NCBI GenBank assembly: GCA_035539015.1
Contig: DATLJF010000276.1
Span: forward strand, 1-12,113
DNA: 12,113 bases
From: Stenotrophomonas_A sp035539015
Lineage (GTDB): Bacteria > Pseudomonadota > Gammaproteobacteria > Xanthomonadales > Xanthomonadaceae
Direction of reading: 5' to 3'
Shown here piece by piece: positions 1-6,387 of this stretch. The position numbers and the translations under genes were made by a program. The notes beneath the pieces were generated by a model that was not told the DNA's origin, did no database searches, and worked only from the letters and a program-made list of their open reading frames with translations. The stretch's first letter is position 1. The number at the start of each line of letters is the position of its first letter.

Positions 1-316
1 TGTTCATGTTGTGCATCACCCACAGCGAGCCGATGACGACGATGCCGATGATCAGCACCGAGAACAGGCCGACCTGGACGTTGGAGCGCTGTTCGGGCGA
101 GCGGTCCATGTGCAGGAAGTAGACGATGTGTACCAGCATCTGCACCGCCGCCATGATCGAGATGATCGCTACGGTGACGCCGCGCGAGAAGGTGTGGTTC
201 ATCACGATGGCGAAGGGGATGACGGTCAGGACGACCGCCATCACGAAGCCGATCAGGTAGGACTTCACCCCGCCGTGGCCGGCGTGGGCGTCGGAGTGGT
301 TGTCGTGGCCGGCCAT
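1..316 (-). CDS. cyoD: Cytochrome bo3 ubiquinol oxidase subunit IV, 3' end cut by window
   Basis: This is the small subunit IV of the cytochrome bo3 quinol oxidase, an inner-membrane protein thought to help assemble or stabilise the CuB/heme site of subunit I. I translated it by hand from the reverse strand: it begins MAGHDNHSDAHAGHGG, a His-rich N-terminus like that of E. coli CyoD, followed by three hydrophobic segments (about residues 18-38, 48-70 and 80-101). The conserved stretch with VHIVYFLHMD is in the second segment. 105 codons are visible. E. coli CyoD has 109 residues, so only about five residues should lie beyond the edge. The ATG shares one base with the TAA stop of cyoC (TAATG), indicating translational coupling. 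Identity is clear from sequence and gene order. Confidence 0.93.
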   Translation of the reverse strand, partial: MAGHDNHSDAHAGHGGVKSYLIGFVMAVVLTVIPFAIVMNHTFSRGVTVAIISIMAAVQMLVHIVYFLHMDRSPEQRSNVQVGLFSVLIIGIVVIGSLWVMHNMN

Positions 317-960
317 TACAGGGCTCCCAGCAGATAGACGATGGTGAAGACACCGATCCAGATGATGTCCAGGAAGTGCCAGAACAGGCTCAGGCACGCC
401 AGACGCGTGGTGTTGCGGGCGGTCAGGCCGTTCTTGGCGATCTGGATCACCAGCACTGCCATCCACAGCAGGCCGGAAGCGACGTGCAGGCCGTGGGTGC
501 CGACCAGGGTGAAGAACGCCGACAGGAATGCGCTGCGACCGGGGCCGGCGCCTTCGTGGATCAGGTGGTGGAATTCGTAGATTTCCATCGCCAGGAAGCC
601 GAGGCCGAACAACGCGGTGACGGCCAGCCAGCCGTACAGGCCAGTCAGGTTGCGCTTGCCCGCCGAGATCATCGCGAAACCGAACGTCAGGCTGCTGAAC
701 AGCAGCAGGAAGGTTTCCACCAGCACGAAGCGCAGGTCGAACAGTTCCTTGGCAGTCGGGCCGTCGGCGGTCGCGCCGGACAATACCGCGAAGGTGGCGA
801 ACAGGCCGGCGAAGATGAGGCAGTCGCTCATCAGGTACACCCAGAAGCCGAAGACGGTGTTGCCGCCGGCGTCGTGGTGCCCGTGCTCGTGGTCGTCGTG
901 ACCGTGGCCGTGGCCGCCCGTGTGGGCGGCGTGGGTGTCGAGGGTAGTAGCCGTGGACAT
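316..960 (-). CDS. cyoC: Cytochrome bo3 ubiquinol oxidase subunit III
   Basis: Subunit III of the heme-copper quinol oxidase is an integral membrane protein that binds no metal centre and supports the proton-pumping core. The 214-residue product has a His-rich N-terminus (about residues 10-29), then five hydrophobic helices starting near residue 36. Family landmarks are FGFWVYLMSDC, VETFLLLFSS, MEIYEFHHLI, LVGTHGLHV and the C-terminal LFWHFLDIIWIGVF. E. coli CyoC has 204 residues; the difference is mainly in the N-terminal tail. The ATG lies 2 nt after the cyoB stop, and an AAGGCGG element in the end of cyoB serves as ribosome binding site. It is the third gene of the cyoABCD operon. Confidence 0.97.
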   Translation of the reverse strand: MSTATTLDTHAAHTGGHGHGHDDHEHGHHDAGGNTVFGFWVYLMSDCLIFAGLFATFAVLSGATADGPTAKELFDLRFVLVETFLLLFSSLTFGFAMISAGKRNLTGLYGWLAVTALFGLGFLAMEIYEFHHLIHEGAGPGRSAFLSAFFTLVGTHGLHVASGLLWMAVLVIQIAKNGLTARNTTRLACLSLFWHFLDIIWIGVFTIVYLLGAL

Positions 961-962
961 GC

Positions 963-2954
963 TCAGACCGCCTTGGTTGCCTGCGCCTGGTCAAGCAGGG
1001 CGAAGCGCTCGTTTTCGATGCGCTCCACTTCCGCCGCCGGCACGTAGTAGTCGATGTCGTTGTCGAAGGTGCGCGCGATGAAGCTGCCGATCATGCCGAC
1101 CAGGCCCACCACCGCCAGCCACCAGATGTGCCAGGTCAGGGCGAAGCCCAGGACAATGCTGAAAGCACCGATCCAGAAGCCCGCCGCCGTGTTGCGCGGC
1201 ATGTGGATGTCTTCATAGTGGGTCGGACGCACCCAGCCGTTGCCCTTCTGCTTGTCTTCCCAGAACTGGTCGATGCTGTCCACGCGCGGCAGGTGGGCGA
1301 AGTTGTAGAACGGCGGCGGCGAGGAGGTGGACCACTCCAGCGTGCGGCCATCCCATGGGTCGCCGGACAGGTCCATGTTGTCCTTGCGCTTCCACACGCT
1401 GTACACCAGCTGCCACAGGTTGAGGGCGATGCCGCAGGCGATGATCGCCGCACCGGCCGCGGCCACGATCAGCCACGGACCCCATTCGGGGTGGTTGTAG
1501 GTGTTGAGGCGACGGGTCATGCCCATGAAGCCCAGCACGTACAGCGGCATGAAGGCGACGAAGAAGCCGATGATCCAGCACCAGAACGAGGCCTTGCCGA
1601 TCTTCTCGTTGAGCTTGAAGCCGAACGCCTTCGGGAACCAGTAGGTGAGGCCGGCCAGGTAGCCAAACACCACGCCGCCGATGATGACGTTATGGAAGTG
1701 GGCGATCAGGAACAGGCTGTTGTGCAACACGAAGTCCACCGCCGGGATGGCCAGCATCACGCCGGTCATGCCGCCGATCACGAAGGTGATGATGAAGCCC
1801 AGCATCCACAGCACCGGCGAGGTGAAGTGCACGCGGCCGCGGAACATGGTGAACAGCCAGTTGAAGATCTTCACGCCGGTGGGGATCGAGATGATCATCG
1901 TCGTGATGCCGAAGAAGGCATTGACGTTGGCACCCGAGCCCATGGTGAAGAAGTGGTGCAGCCACACGATGAAGGACAGCACGCCGATGCACGCGGTGGC
2001 GTAGACCATCGAGGTGTAGCCGAACAGCTTCTTGCGGCAGTACGTGGCCACCAGCTCGGAGTAGATGCCGAACGCCGGCAGGATCAGGATGTAGACCTCC
2101 GGGTGGCCCCAGATCCAGATCAGGTTGACGTACATCATGGCGTTGCCGCCAGCGTCGTTGGTGAAGAAGTGCGTGCCGAGGTAACGGTCCGCACCCAGCA
2201 GCGCCAGGGCGACGGTGAGGATCGGGAAGGCAGCGATGATCAGCACGTTGGTGACCAGCGCGGTCCAGGTGAAGATCGGCATGCGCATCAGGGTCATGCC
2301 TGGCGCGCGCATGCGCATGATCGTCACGAAGAAGTTGATGCCGGTCAGCAAGGTACCCAGGCCGGATATCTGCAGCGCCCATATGTAGTAGTCGACGCCG
2401 ACCCCTGGACTGAACTCCAGCCCCGACAACGGCGGGTAGGCCAGCCAGCCGGTCTGCGCGAACTCACCCACGCCCAGCGAAATGTTGACCAGCGCCACGC
2501 CGGCCACGAACAGCCAGAAGCTCAGCGAGTTCAGGAACGGGAAGGCGACGTCGCGCGCACCGATCTGCAGCGGCACCACCAGGTTGACCAGGCCGGTCAT
2601 GAACGGCATGGCCATGAAGAAGATCATGATCACGCCGTGCGCGGTGAAGATCTGGTCGTAGTGGTGCGGTGGCAGCACGCCCTCGCCGCCACCAGCGGCC
2701 AGCGCCTGCTGGGTACGCATCATCGCCGCGTCGGCAAAGCCGCGCAGCAACATGATCAGCGCCACGATGATGTACATCACGCCGATCTTCTTGTGGTCGA
2801 CCGAGGTGAACCATTCGCGCCACAGGTAGCCCCACAGCTTGTACTTGGTGAGCGCGGCCACGATGACCAGGCCGATCAGCGCGGCGCCACCGAGGGCGCC
2901 CATGATGATCGGCTCGTGGTACGGGACCGCCTCGAGCGTGAGTTTGCCTAGCAT
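963..2954 (-). CDS. cyoB: Cytochrome bo3 ubiquinol oxidase subunit I
   Basis: This is the catalytic subunit. It oxidises ubiquinol, reduces O2 to water at the heme o3-CuB centre and pumps protons across the inner membrane. From the ATG at 2954 the protein has 663 residues, the same length as E. coli CyoB, and key residues fall at E. coli numbers: quinol-site R71, D75 and H98, low-spin heme ligand H106, and CuB ligand H284 in HPEVY with the cross-linking Tyr288. The HHFFTMG copper-ligand pair and the HFHNVIIGG heme-ligand motif are also present. A GTG seven codons upstream is in frame, but the ATG at 2954 has a GGAG box 7 nt away and gives the family N-terminus MLGKLTLEAVPYHEP. The start overlaps the cyoA stop by one base (TGATG). 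Confidence 0.98.
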   Translation of the reverse strand: MLGKLTLEAVPYHEPIIMGALGGAALIGLVIVAALTKYKLWGYLWREWFTSVDHKKIGVMYIIVALIMLLRGFADAAMMRTQQALAAGGGEGVLPPHHYDQIFTAHGVIMIFFMAMPFMTGLVNLVVPLQIGARDVAFPFLNSLSFWLFVAGVALVNISLGVGEFAQTGWLAYPPLSGLEFSPGVGVDYYIWALQISGLGTLLTGINFFVTIMRMRAPGMTLMRMPIFTWTALVTNVLIIAAFPILTVALALLGADRYLGTHFFTNDAGGNAMMYVNLIWIWGHPEVYILILPAFGIYSELVATYCRKKLFGYTSMVYATACIGVLSFIVWLHHFFTMGSGANVNAFFGITTMIISIPTGVKIFNWLFTMFRGRVHFTSPVLWMLGFIITFVIGGMTGVMLAIPAVDFVLHNSLFLIAHFHNVIIGGVVFGYLAGLTYWFPKAFGFKLNEKIGKASFWCWIIGFFVAFMPLYVLGFMGMTRRLNTYNHPEWGPWLIVAAAGAAIIACGIALNLWQLVYSVWKRKDNMDLSGDPWDGRTLEWSTSSPPPFYNFAHLPRVDSIDQFWEDKQKGNGWVRPTHYEDIHMPRNTAAGFWIGAFSIVLGFALTWHIWWLAVVGLVGMIGSFIARTFDNDIDYYVPAAEVERIENERFALLDQAQATKAV

Positions 2955-3898
2955 CAGTTCTCTCCGGAGGTGCACATGGCGACCGGCTCGGAGGCCGTTG
3001 CCGAATCATGCTGGCCATCGTCGTGGCCTTGGTGGTGCGGTCCATGCGCGTGTTTGTCGAGCAGCGACTGGAACAAGCCGCCCTGCACCGACGCGTAGTA
3101 AGTGACCGGGTACTTTTCGCGGTCGTTGCGGTTGGCCGCCAGCGCCTGCAGCGCGGCGTCGTCCAGCGCGGTCGGCGACGCCTTCACCTTCTGCAGCCAG
3201 GCCTGGTAGCCGGCGTTGTCGGTGGCATGCACGGCAAAGCCCATCTTCGAGAAGCCGTGGCCGCTGTAGTTGGCCGAGATACCGAAGTATTCGCCCGCCT
3301 CGTTGGCGATCAGGTGCACCTGGGTCTGCATGCCGGCCATCGCATAGATCTGCGTGCCGAGGTGCGGGATAAAGAAGGAGTTCATCACCGTGTCCGAGGT
3401 GATGCGGAAGTTCAGCGGGGTATCCACCGGCACCGCGATCTCGTTGACCGTCGCCACGCCCTCTTCCGGGTAGATGAACAGCCACTTCCAGTCCATCGAC
3501 ACCGCCTCGATGGTGACCGGCTTGACGTCCGACTGCAGCGGCCGGTACGGGTCCAGCGCATGCGAAGAGCGCCAGGTCAGCACCGCCAGCACCAGGATGA
3601 TCAGGCACGGGATCGACCACACCACCACCTCGATGGCGGTCGAATGCGACCACTCCGGCTCGTAGCGGGCCTTGCTGTTGGAGGCGCGGTACTTCCAGGC
3701 GAAGGCGATCGTCATCACGATCACCGGGATCACGACCAGCAGCATCAGCACCACGGAGGTGATCAGCAGCGTCTTCTGGTCCTGGGCGACCTGGCCCTTG
3801 GGGGCGAGCAGCGCCGACTGGCAACCAGCCAGCAGCGCCGTGGACAACAGCGCCAATCCGGGCCGCAGCGCGCGCCCGAGGGGTTTCAGCGGAATCAT
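2954..3898 (-). CDS. cyoA: Cytochrome bo3 ubiquinol oxidase subunit II (lipoprotein)
   Basis: Subunit II is a membrane-anchored periplasmic cupredoxin-fold protein. As in other quinol oxidases it lacks the CuA site of cytochrome c oxidases: no Cys-rich copper motif is visible. From the ATG at 3898 it has 314 residues (E. coli CyoA: 315). It begins with a lipoprotein signal containing K and R followed by the lipobox LLAGC (lipidated Cys26), then two transmembrane helices (about residues 40-65 and 85-105), then the cupredoxin domain with SMDWKWLFIYPEEG, NSFFIPHLGTQIYAMAGMQ and FGISANYSGHGF. The C-terminus is His-rich. An in-frame ATG at 3934 would add 12 residues and has a GAGG box 4 nt upstream; I prefer 3898 for the normal signal peptide and length, although its own ribosome site is weak. 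First gene of the operon. Confidence 0.95.
   Translation of the reverse strand: MIPLKPLGRALRPGLALLSTALLAGCQSALLAPKGQVAQDQKTLLITSVVLMLLVVIPVIVMTIAFAWKYRASNSKARYEPEWSHSTAIEVVVWSIPCLIILVLAVLTWRSSHALDPYRPLQSDVKPVTIEAVSMDWKWLFIYPEEGVATVNEIAVPVDTPLNFRITSDTVMNSFFIPHLGTQIYAMAGMQTQVHLIANEAGEYFGISANYSGHGFSKMGFAVHATDNAGYQAWLQKVKASPTALDDAALQALAANRNDREKYPVTYYASVQGGLFQSLLDKHAHGPHHQGHDDGQHDSATASEPVAMCTSGEN
2959..2965 (-). promoter_or_regulatory. Ribosome binding site deciding the cyoB start
   Basis: On the minus strand GGAGAGA precedes ACTG and the ATG at 2954, placing GGAG 7 nt from that ATG. It lies inside the coding sequence for the last residues of CyoA. It supports the ATG start over the upstream GTG at 2975, which would place the GGAG inside the coding region. 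Confidence 0.7.
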
Positions 3899-4045
3899 CG
3901 GTGGATCCAATTGCGAGGGGGTGCCGGCCCACATCCCACCTCGGAAGGCGCGCCCAGGCCGCGATGCCGGGCGGGCGGCGCGGGACTGAACAGGGGATGC
4001 GGGTTAGCTGCGCAATTTTAAGCCCAACGGCGTGTTCACGAAAGG

Positions 4046-4076
4046 CATTGAGCAATGATCCGGCGCAATTGGCCGG
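4046..4076. promoter_or_regulatory. Two adjacent short dyads upstream of cyoA
   Basis: CATTG-AG-CAATG (4046-4057) is followed 2 bp later by CCGGC-7 nt-GCCGG (4060-4076), both perfect inverted repeats. They lie 26-61 bp upstream (with respect to cyoA transcription) of the TAAAAT hexamer at 4020-4015, where an operator would be expected. Five-base arms can arise by chance, so the call is weak on its own. I do not recognise the motifs as FNR, ArcA or Fur sites. Confidence 0.3.
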
Positions 4077-4085
4077 GGAAGATTG

Positions 4086-4102
4086 TGCGACACGTTGTCG
4101 CA
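4086..4102. promoter_or_regulatory. 17-bp palindrome, candidate operator upstream of cyoA
   Basis: TGCGACACGTTGTCGCA is a perfect inverted repeat: 7-bp arms (TGCGACA/TGTCGCA) around a CGT spacer. Its centre is about 195 bp upstream of the cyoA start codon. The size and shape suit a dimeric helix-turn-helix regulator. I cannot assign it to a known regulator. No T-run follows, so it is unlikely to be a terminator. Confidence 0.45.
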
Positions 4103-4304
4103 GCGCAGTGCGCGCCCGCCAGACGAGGCATAGCCAAGCGTGGCATTGGAATATGTGAGTCGTTCAGGGCCGTCGCCAGGAGGCATGCGCCCATTGAAAG
4201 TGACCCCTTTAGGCAGAGCCATCCGCCGCTCGCGTTGCCGGGGCACCTCACCCCCCTCCTTGCTTGCGAACCCACCGCGGCAACCGCACCGCACATCTCC
4301 AATC

Positions 4305-4829
4305 TCACTCCTCGTGCGCTCCTTTCTCGCGGCGATAATTTACGTGGGGTGTAAGGCCCTCGATAAATTCAATTCTGCAATCGAGGCCTGGGCAATCCAA
4401 CTCAGCCGCACGCATGGAAGGTGCGAGCCGGACTGCGGTTACCTCGGTTATTGCTCCTGCCGTCGAAAGAGGAACAGGGCCGGACCGCGAGCCGTGCGAA
4501 ACCTGGAATCTCCCGGACACCACGTAGTTGCCTTCCACGATACGGGTCAGGTCGCTATTCACAACGACGCTGGATGGATAGTCGAGCATGTTGTAGCTGT
4601 CGCTCCCGGCGAACATCAGCTTCGATCCCCGCGCCGGGTAGTACAACTTCACACTAATCCTACGGCCATCAAATCTTGCAGGATCGGCGACAAGAGCGAA
4701 TGCAGAGACATCCTTCACCGCATCCGGCACGTCCTGAGCGACGGAATCCCCGCCCGTCCGTGATGACGGCCGTTGCTGGCAGGCCGCTGCGACCGAAATC
4801 AGCAAAGCCATCGACGCTAGTCTCTTCAT
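4305..4829 (-). CDS. Predicted lipoprotein of unknown function
   Basis: A 174-residue protein beginning MKRLASMALLISVAAAC: a short positively charged start, a hydrophobic stretch and a lipobox-like VAAAC with Cys17, so probably a lipid-anchored periplasmic protein. The middle (about residues 40-120) has alternating hydrophobic residues with DPARFDGRRISVKLYY and NYVVSGRFQV, a beta-rich pattern that resembles small OB-fold-like domains; this is inference from pattern, not a family match. Two more Cys residues sit close together (about 145 and 150, in LDCPGLDC) and could form a disulfide. The start is supported by GGGGAGGG about 4 nt upstream. The DNA is visibly less GC-rich than cyo or bph. The gene points toward cyoA but is 406 bp from it, so a shared operon is unlikely. 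Function unknown. Confidence 0.75.
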   Translation of the reverse strand: MKRLASMALLISVAAACQQRPSSRTGGDSVAQDVPDAVKDVSAFALVADPARFDGRRISVKLYYPARGSKLMFAGSDSYNMLDYPSSVVVNSDLTRIVEGNYVVSGRFQVSHGSRSGPVPLSTAGAITEVTAVRLAPSMRAAELDCPGLDCRIEFIEGLTPHVNYRREKGAHEE

Positions 4830-4902
4830 TGGCCCTCCCCGGCTGTTCGCGAAGCTTTACACATGCTTGATCGCGCTAGAAGTCAAATGTGAGCACCGAT
4901 GA

Positions 4903-4925
4903 ATCAACCCGAGCATCGGGTTGAT
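4903..4925. repeat. Perfect 10-bp hairpin between two small genes
   Basis: ATCAACCCGA (4903-4912), loop GCA, then TCGGGTTGAT (4916-4925). It lies 78 bp beyond the stop of the small membrane-protein gene at 5003-5329 and 74 bp before the lipoprotein start, both on the minus strand. The stem is long enough for an intrinsic terminator, but no clear T-run follows on the minus strand. It may be a rho-independent-like terminator, a processed RNA end or a binding site. Confidence 0.5.
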
Positions 4926-5002
4926 CGTTTCACCATATGCGCTCCGATCGCGCCTCCCTCGCTCACTTCGCTTGCCTTCCCGATCAGGGCCCCGCCCGGC
5001 CA

Positions 5003-5329
5003 TCAGACGAACAATTTCAGGGCTAATAGCGCAAAGACAAAAGTGGCAGAAGCCAGGATCAACAGAATCGCAGGCCAAATCGGACTAAAGACCCTTGCCC
5101 AAACCTCAATGGCACTCGCAGATGGATAGGATTCGATGTATTTGCGAGCCCGCGGCAGCTTTACGCCGATAAAAGCAATGATCGCAACACTGGGAACCAA
5201 GAACAGAGCGAGCATCAACCACTGGCCCGAGATCGAATAAATCCACCAACCGACCCCGGCGGCCACCGCCAGCACCAGCACGGAGGCGAATACAAAACGG
5301 CGCCAGGTGAACGCAGAAGAATCGATCAT
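5003..5329 (-). CDS. Small three-helix membrane protein of unknown function
   Basis: A 108-residue protein dominated by three hydrophobic segments (about residues 12-33, 37-58 and 80-104) joined by a short basic and polar loop (KLPRARKYIESYPS). The N-terminus MIDSSAFTWRR carries positive charge just before the first helix, suggesting a cytoplasmic N-terminus. No catalytic or metal-binding motif is seen and I do not recognise the family. The start is supported by an AGGGGGG element about 3 nt upstream of the ATG. Base composition is more AT-rich than the flanking operons. It runs in the same direction as the lipoprotein gene, separated by 173 bp that include a hairpin, so joint transcription is uncertain. 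Confidence 0.7.
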   Translation of the reverse strand: MIDSSAFTWRRFVFASVLVLAVAAGVGWWIYSISGQWLMLALFLVPSVAIIAFIGVKLPRARKYIESYPSASAIEVWARVFSPIWPAILLILASATFVFALLALKLFV

Positions 5330-5514
5330 CTACCCCCCTGCAAGAGATCGTTCGCGGCAGAACGGCAAGGCACACGCGCCGCTACGGAGCAACGCGACGT
5401 CACCTTATTAAAACTGGCTCCTAATCCTACGGAAGCGCGACGGGAGACCCGGCCTCAACGGAGGCAGCGGGTGAACAATACACCCACTCATGTCTTGCCC
5501 TGCCACCGCAACGA

Positions 5515-5540
5515 CAAAGGCCCGCTTGCGCGGGCCTTTG
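5515..5540 (-). terminator. Intrinsic terminator of tRNA-Thr
   Basis: A perfect 11-bp stem, CAAAGGCCCGC (5515-5525) and GCGGGCCTTTG (5530-5540), with a 4-nt loop. It begins 8 nt past the tRNA CCA end on the minus strand. The 3' arm ends in TTTG and continues TCGTT, a modest U-rich tail typical of GC-rich genomes. Confidence 0.8.
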
Positions 5541-5547
5541 AAGTAGC

Positions 5548-5623
5548 TGGTGCCGGAAATAGGAATCGAACCTACGACCTACGCATTACGAATGCGCCGC
5601 TCTACCAACTGAGCTATTCCGGC
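5548..5623 (-). tRNA. tRNA-Thr (anticodon CGT)
   Basis: The reverse strand folds into a full cloverleaf of 76 nt including an encoded CCA: acceptor arms GCCGGAA/TTCCGGC with discriminator A, D arm GCTC-AGTTGGTA-GAGC, anticodon arm GCGCA-TTCGTAA-TGCGT, variable loop AGGTC, and T arm GTAGG-TTCGATT-CCTAT. Loop position 34-36 is CGT, reading the ACG threonine codon. It has its own promoter and terminator, so it appears to be a single-gene transcript. No duplicated piece of its 3' end is present elsewhere in the window, so there is no sign of a tRNA-integrated element here. Confidence 0.96.
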
Positions 5624-5633
5624 TGAGCCGCGA

Positions 5634-5663
5634 ATTCTAGGGTTTGGTGGGGTGCGTGGTCAA
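5634..5663 (-). promoter_or_regulatory. Sigma70-type promoter of tRNA-Thr
   Basis: On the minus strand, TTGACC (5663-5658) and TAGAAT (5639-5634) are separated by 18 bp, each matching five of six consensus bases. The mature tRNA begins 10 nt after the -10 hexamer, leaving a very short 5' leader. This is the clearest promoter in the window. Confidence 0.75.
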
Positions 5664-5683
5664 TTGATGGGGTGCAGGGGCGC

Positions 5684-5715
5684 CAGGAGGCCTTCGGTGG
5701 CCCGCACGCCTCCTG
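5684..5715. repeat. 8-bp inverted repeat upstream of the tRNA promoter
   Basis: CAGGAGGC (5684-5691) and GCCTCCTG (5708-5715) form a perfect inverted repeat with a 16-nt spacer, which itself helps form a competing GGCC/GGCC pairing. It sits about 20 bp upstream of the tRNA -35 element and about 170 bp past the end of the minus-strand gene at 5887-6387. It could terminate that gene or be an upstream control site; no T-run is visible. Confidence 0.35.
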
Positions 5716-5741
5716 ACCCTGGAGCCCTGCCCTGGGCGAGC

Positions 5742-5758
5742 GGGGGGAGCCCCCCCCC
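5742..5758. repeat. G6/C9 homopolymer tract
   Basis: Six G (5742-5747), then AG, then nine C (5750-5758), in a gene-free stretch (5640-5886). It could form a very stable GC hairpin at the end of the minus-strand gene above. A nine-base homopolymer is prone to slippage and to sequencing error. Confidence 0.6.
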
Positions 5759-5886
5759 TTTATCCGCGCGGTCGACCAGCCGCCCTCTCGCAGAACCCGG
5801 CCTGCCGTCGTTGTTCCCCGGTCCAGCTGATCGGGGCACGGTCCACGAACGTCGACTGCCGCCGCCCCGGCGCCGAGTCGCCCTGG

Positions 5887-6387
5887 TCATCCGCCCAGCA
5901 TGAGGTAGGCCGCATAGGTCAGGACCACGCATCCCCCGGCGATCGATGCCGCCCATGCCGCTCGGCGGCCCCCCTTCCCGCGAGTCTGGCTGGCCTGGCC
6001 GGCGACCAGCACCGCCATTGAGGCAATCCACAACGCATATCCCCAGCCGTAAGCGCTGACTCGCGATTGCGAAGAGAGCTCGTGGACACGCACGTAGCTG
6101 TAGAACGGAAATGAGAGCGCAAGCAGCAGCCCTGCTGCAGCGAACACCACCGACCTGCGCGGGCGCGAGCTTGCCATGGTCACCGCCAGCGCGAACGCCG
6201 GATTGGCGAACCAGCCAAAGTTCAGATCGAATACGCCACCCCAACCGGTCCCCAGGAGCGCTAATGGCGAGACCGCCTCGAAGTCTTCGTTGACGTAAAT
6301 CGCCGGGAACCAGAAGCAGCTCAGATAACACCCAAGGGCCATGAGGACATGGATGGGGAGTCCGCGTCGTCCGTGTGCGGGGATCAT
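5887..6387 (-). CDS. Multi-helix membrane protein of unknown function
   Basis: A 166-residue protein with five hydrophobic stretches (about residues 9-32, 51-72, 78-99, 112-131 and 143-164), so four or five membrane helices. Short basic loops separate them, for example SSRPRRS near residue 75 and TRGKGGRR near residue 137. It starts MIPAHGRRGLPIH and ends YLMLGG. No catalytic, metal or transporter motif is recognisable. The ATG at 6387 has a GAGGAAGG element about 1-3 nt upstream. A longer overlapping frame on the same strand (to 6484) is rich in Arg, Gly and Pro and looks non-coding. The gene is divergent from the heme oxygenase gene across 120 bp, so control regions may be shared, but no functional tie is evident. 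Confidence 0.7.
   Translation of the reverse strand: MIPAHGRRGLPIHVLMALGCYLSCFWFPAIYVNEDFEAVSPLALLGTGWGGVFDLNFGWFANPAFALAVTMASSRPRRSVVFAAAGLLLALSFPFYSYVRVHELSSQSRVSAYGWGYALWIASMAVLVAGQASQTRGKGGRRAAWAASIAGGCVVLTYAAYLMLGG

Larger units (their letters stand above)
3899..4304. other. Gene-free region upstream of cyoA
   Basis: About 400 bp between the stop of the lipoprotein gene and the cyoA start. No reading frame here has convincing protein character: the open frames on both strands overlap each other, lack good ribosome sites and give low-complexity Arg/Pro-rich products. The half nearer cyoA holds three dyad symmetries (described separately) and one fair -10-like hexamer on the minus strand, TAAAAT at 4020-4015, with no good -35 element 16-18 bp upstream. 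If that were the promoter, the cyoA leader would be about 110 nt. The cyo promoter must lie here or further upstream; the sequence does not fix it. Confidence 0.5.

Noticed and set aside
1128..2951. 607-codon open frame on the plus strand opposite cyoB
   Set aside because: It is the antisense shadow of cyoB in GC-rich DNA: the product is low-complexity (Asp, His, Arg, Gln, Glu rich), with no domain, while the other strand encodes a complete CyoB.
3008..4021. 337-codon open frame on the plus strand opposite cyoA
   Set aside because: Low-complexity His/Arg/Gln-rich product, antisense to a clear cyoA; no ribosome site or domain.
4140..4763. 207-codon plus-strand frame across the cyoA upstream region and the lipoprotein gene
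   Set aside because: No ribosome site, low-complexity product, and most of it is antisense to the lipoprotein gene, which has a proper signal peptide and ribosome site.
5469..5485. GGGTG-N7-CACCC inverted repeat near the tRNA terminator
   Set aside because: Only five base pairs with a seven-base loop and placed after a much stronger terminator; it could easily be chance.
5548..5623. tRNA-Thr as an attachment site of an integrated element
   Set aside because: No second copy of the tRNA 3' end and no integrase gene is present in the window.
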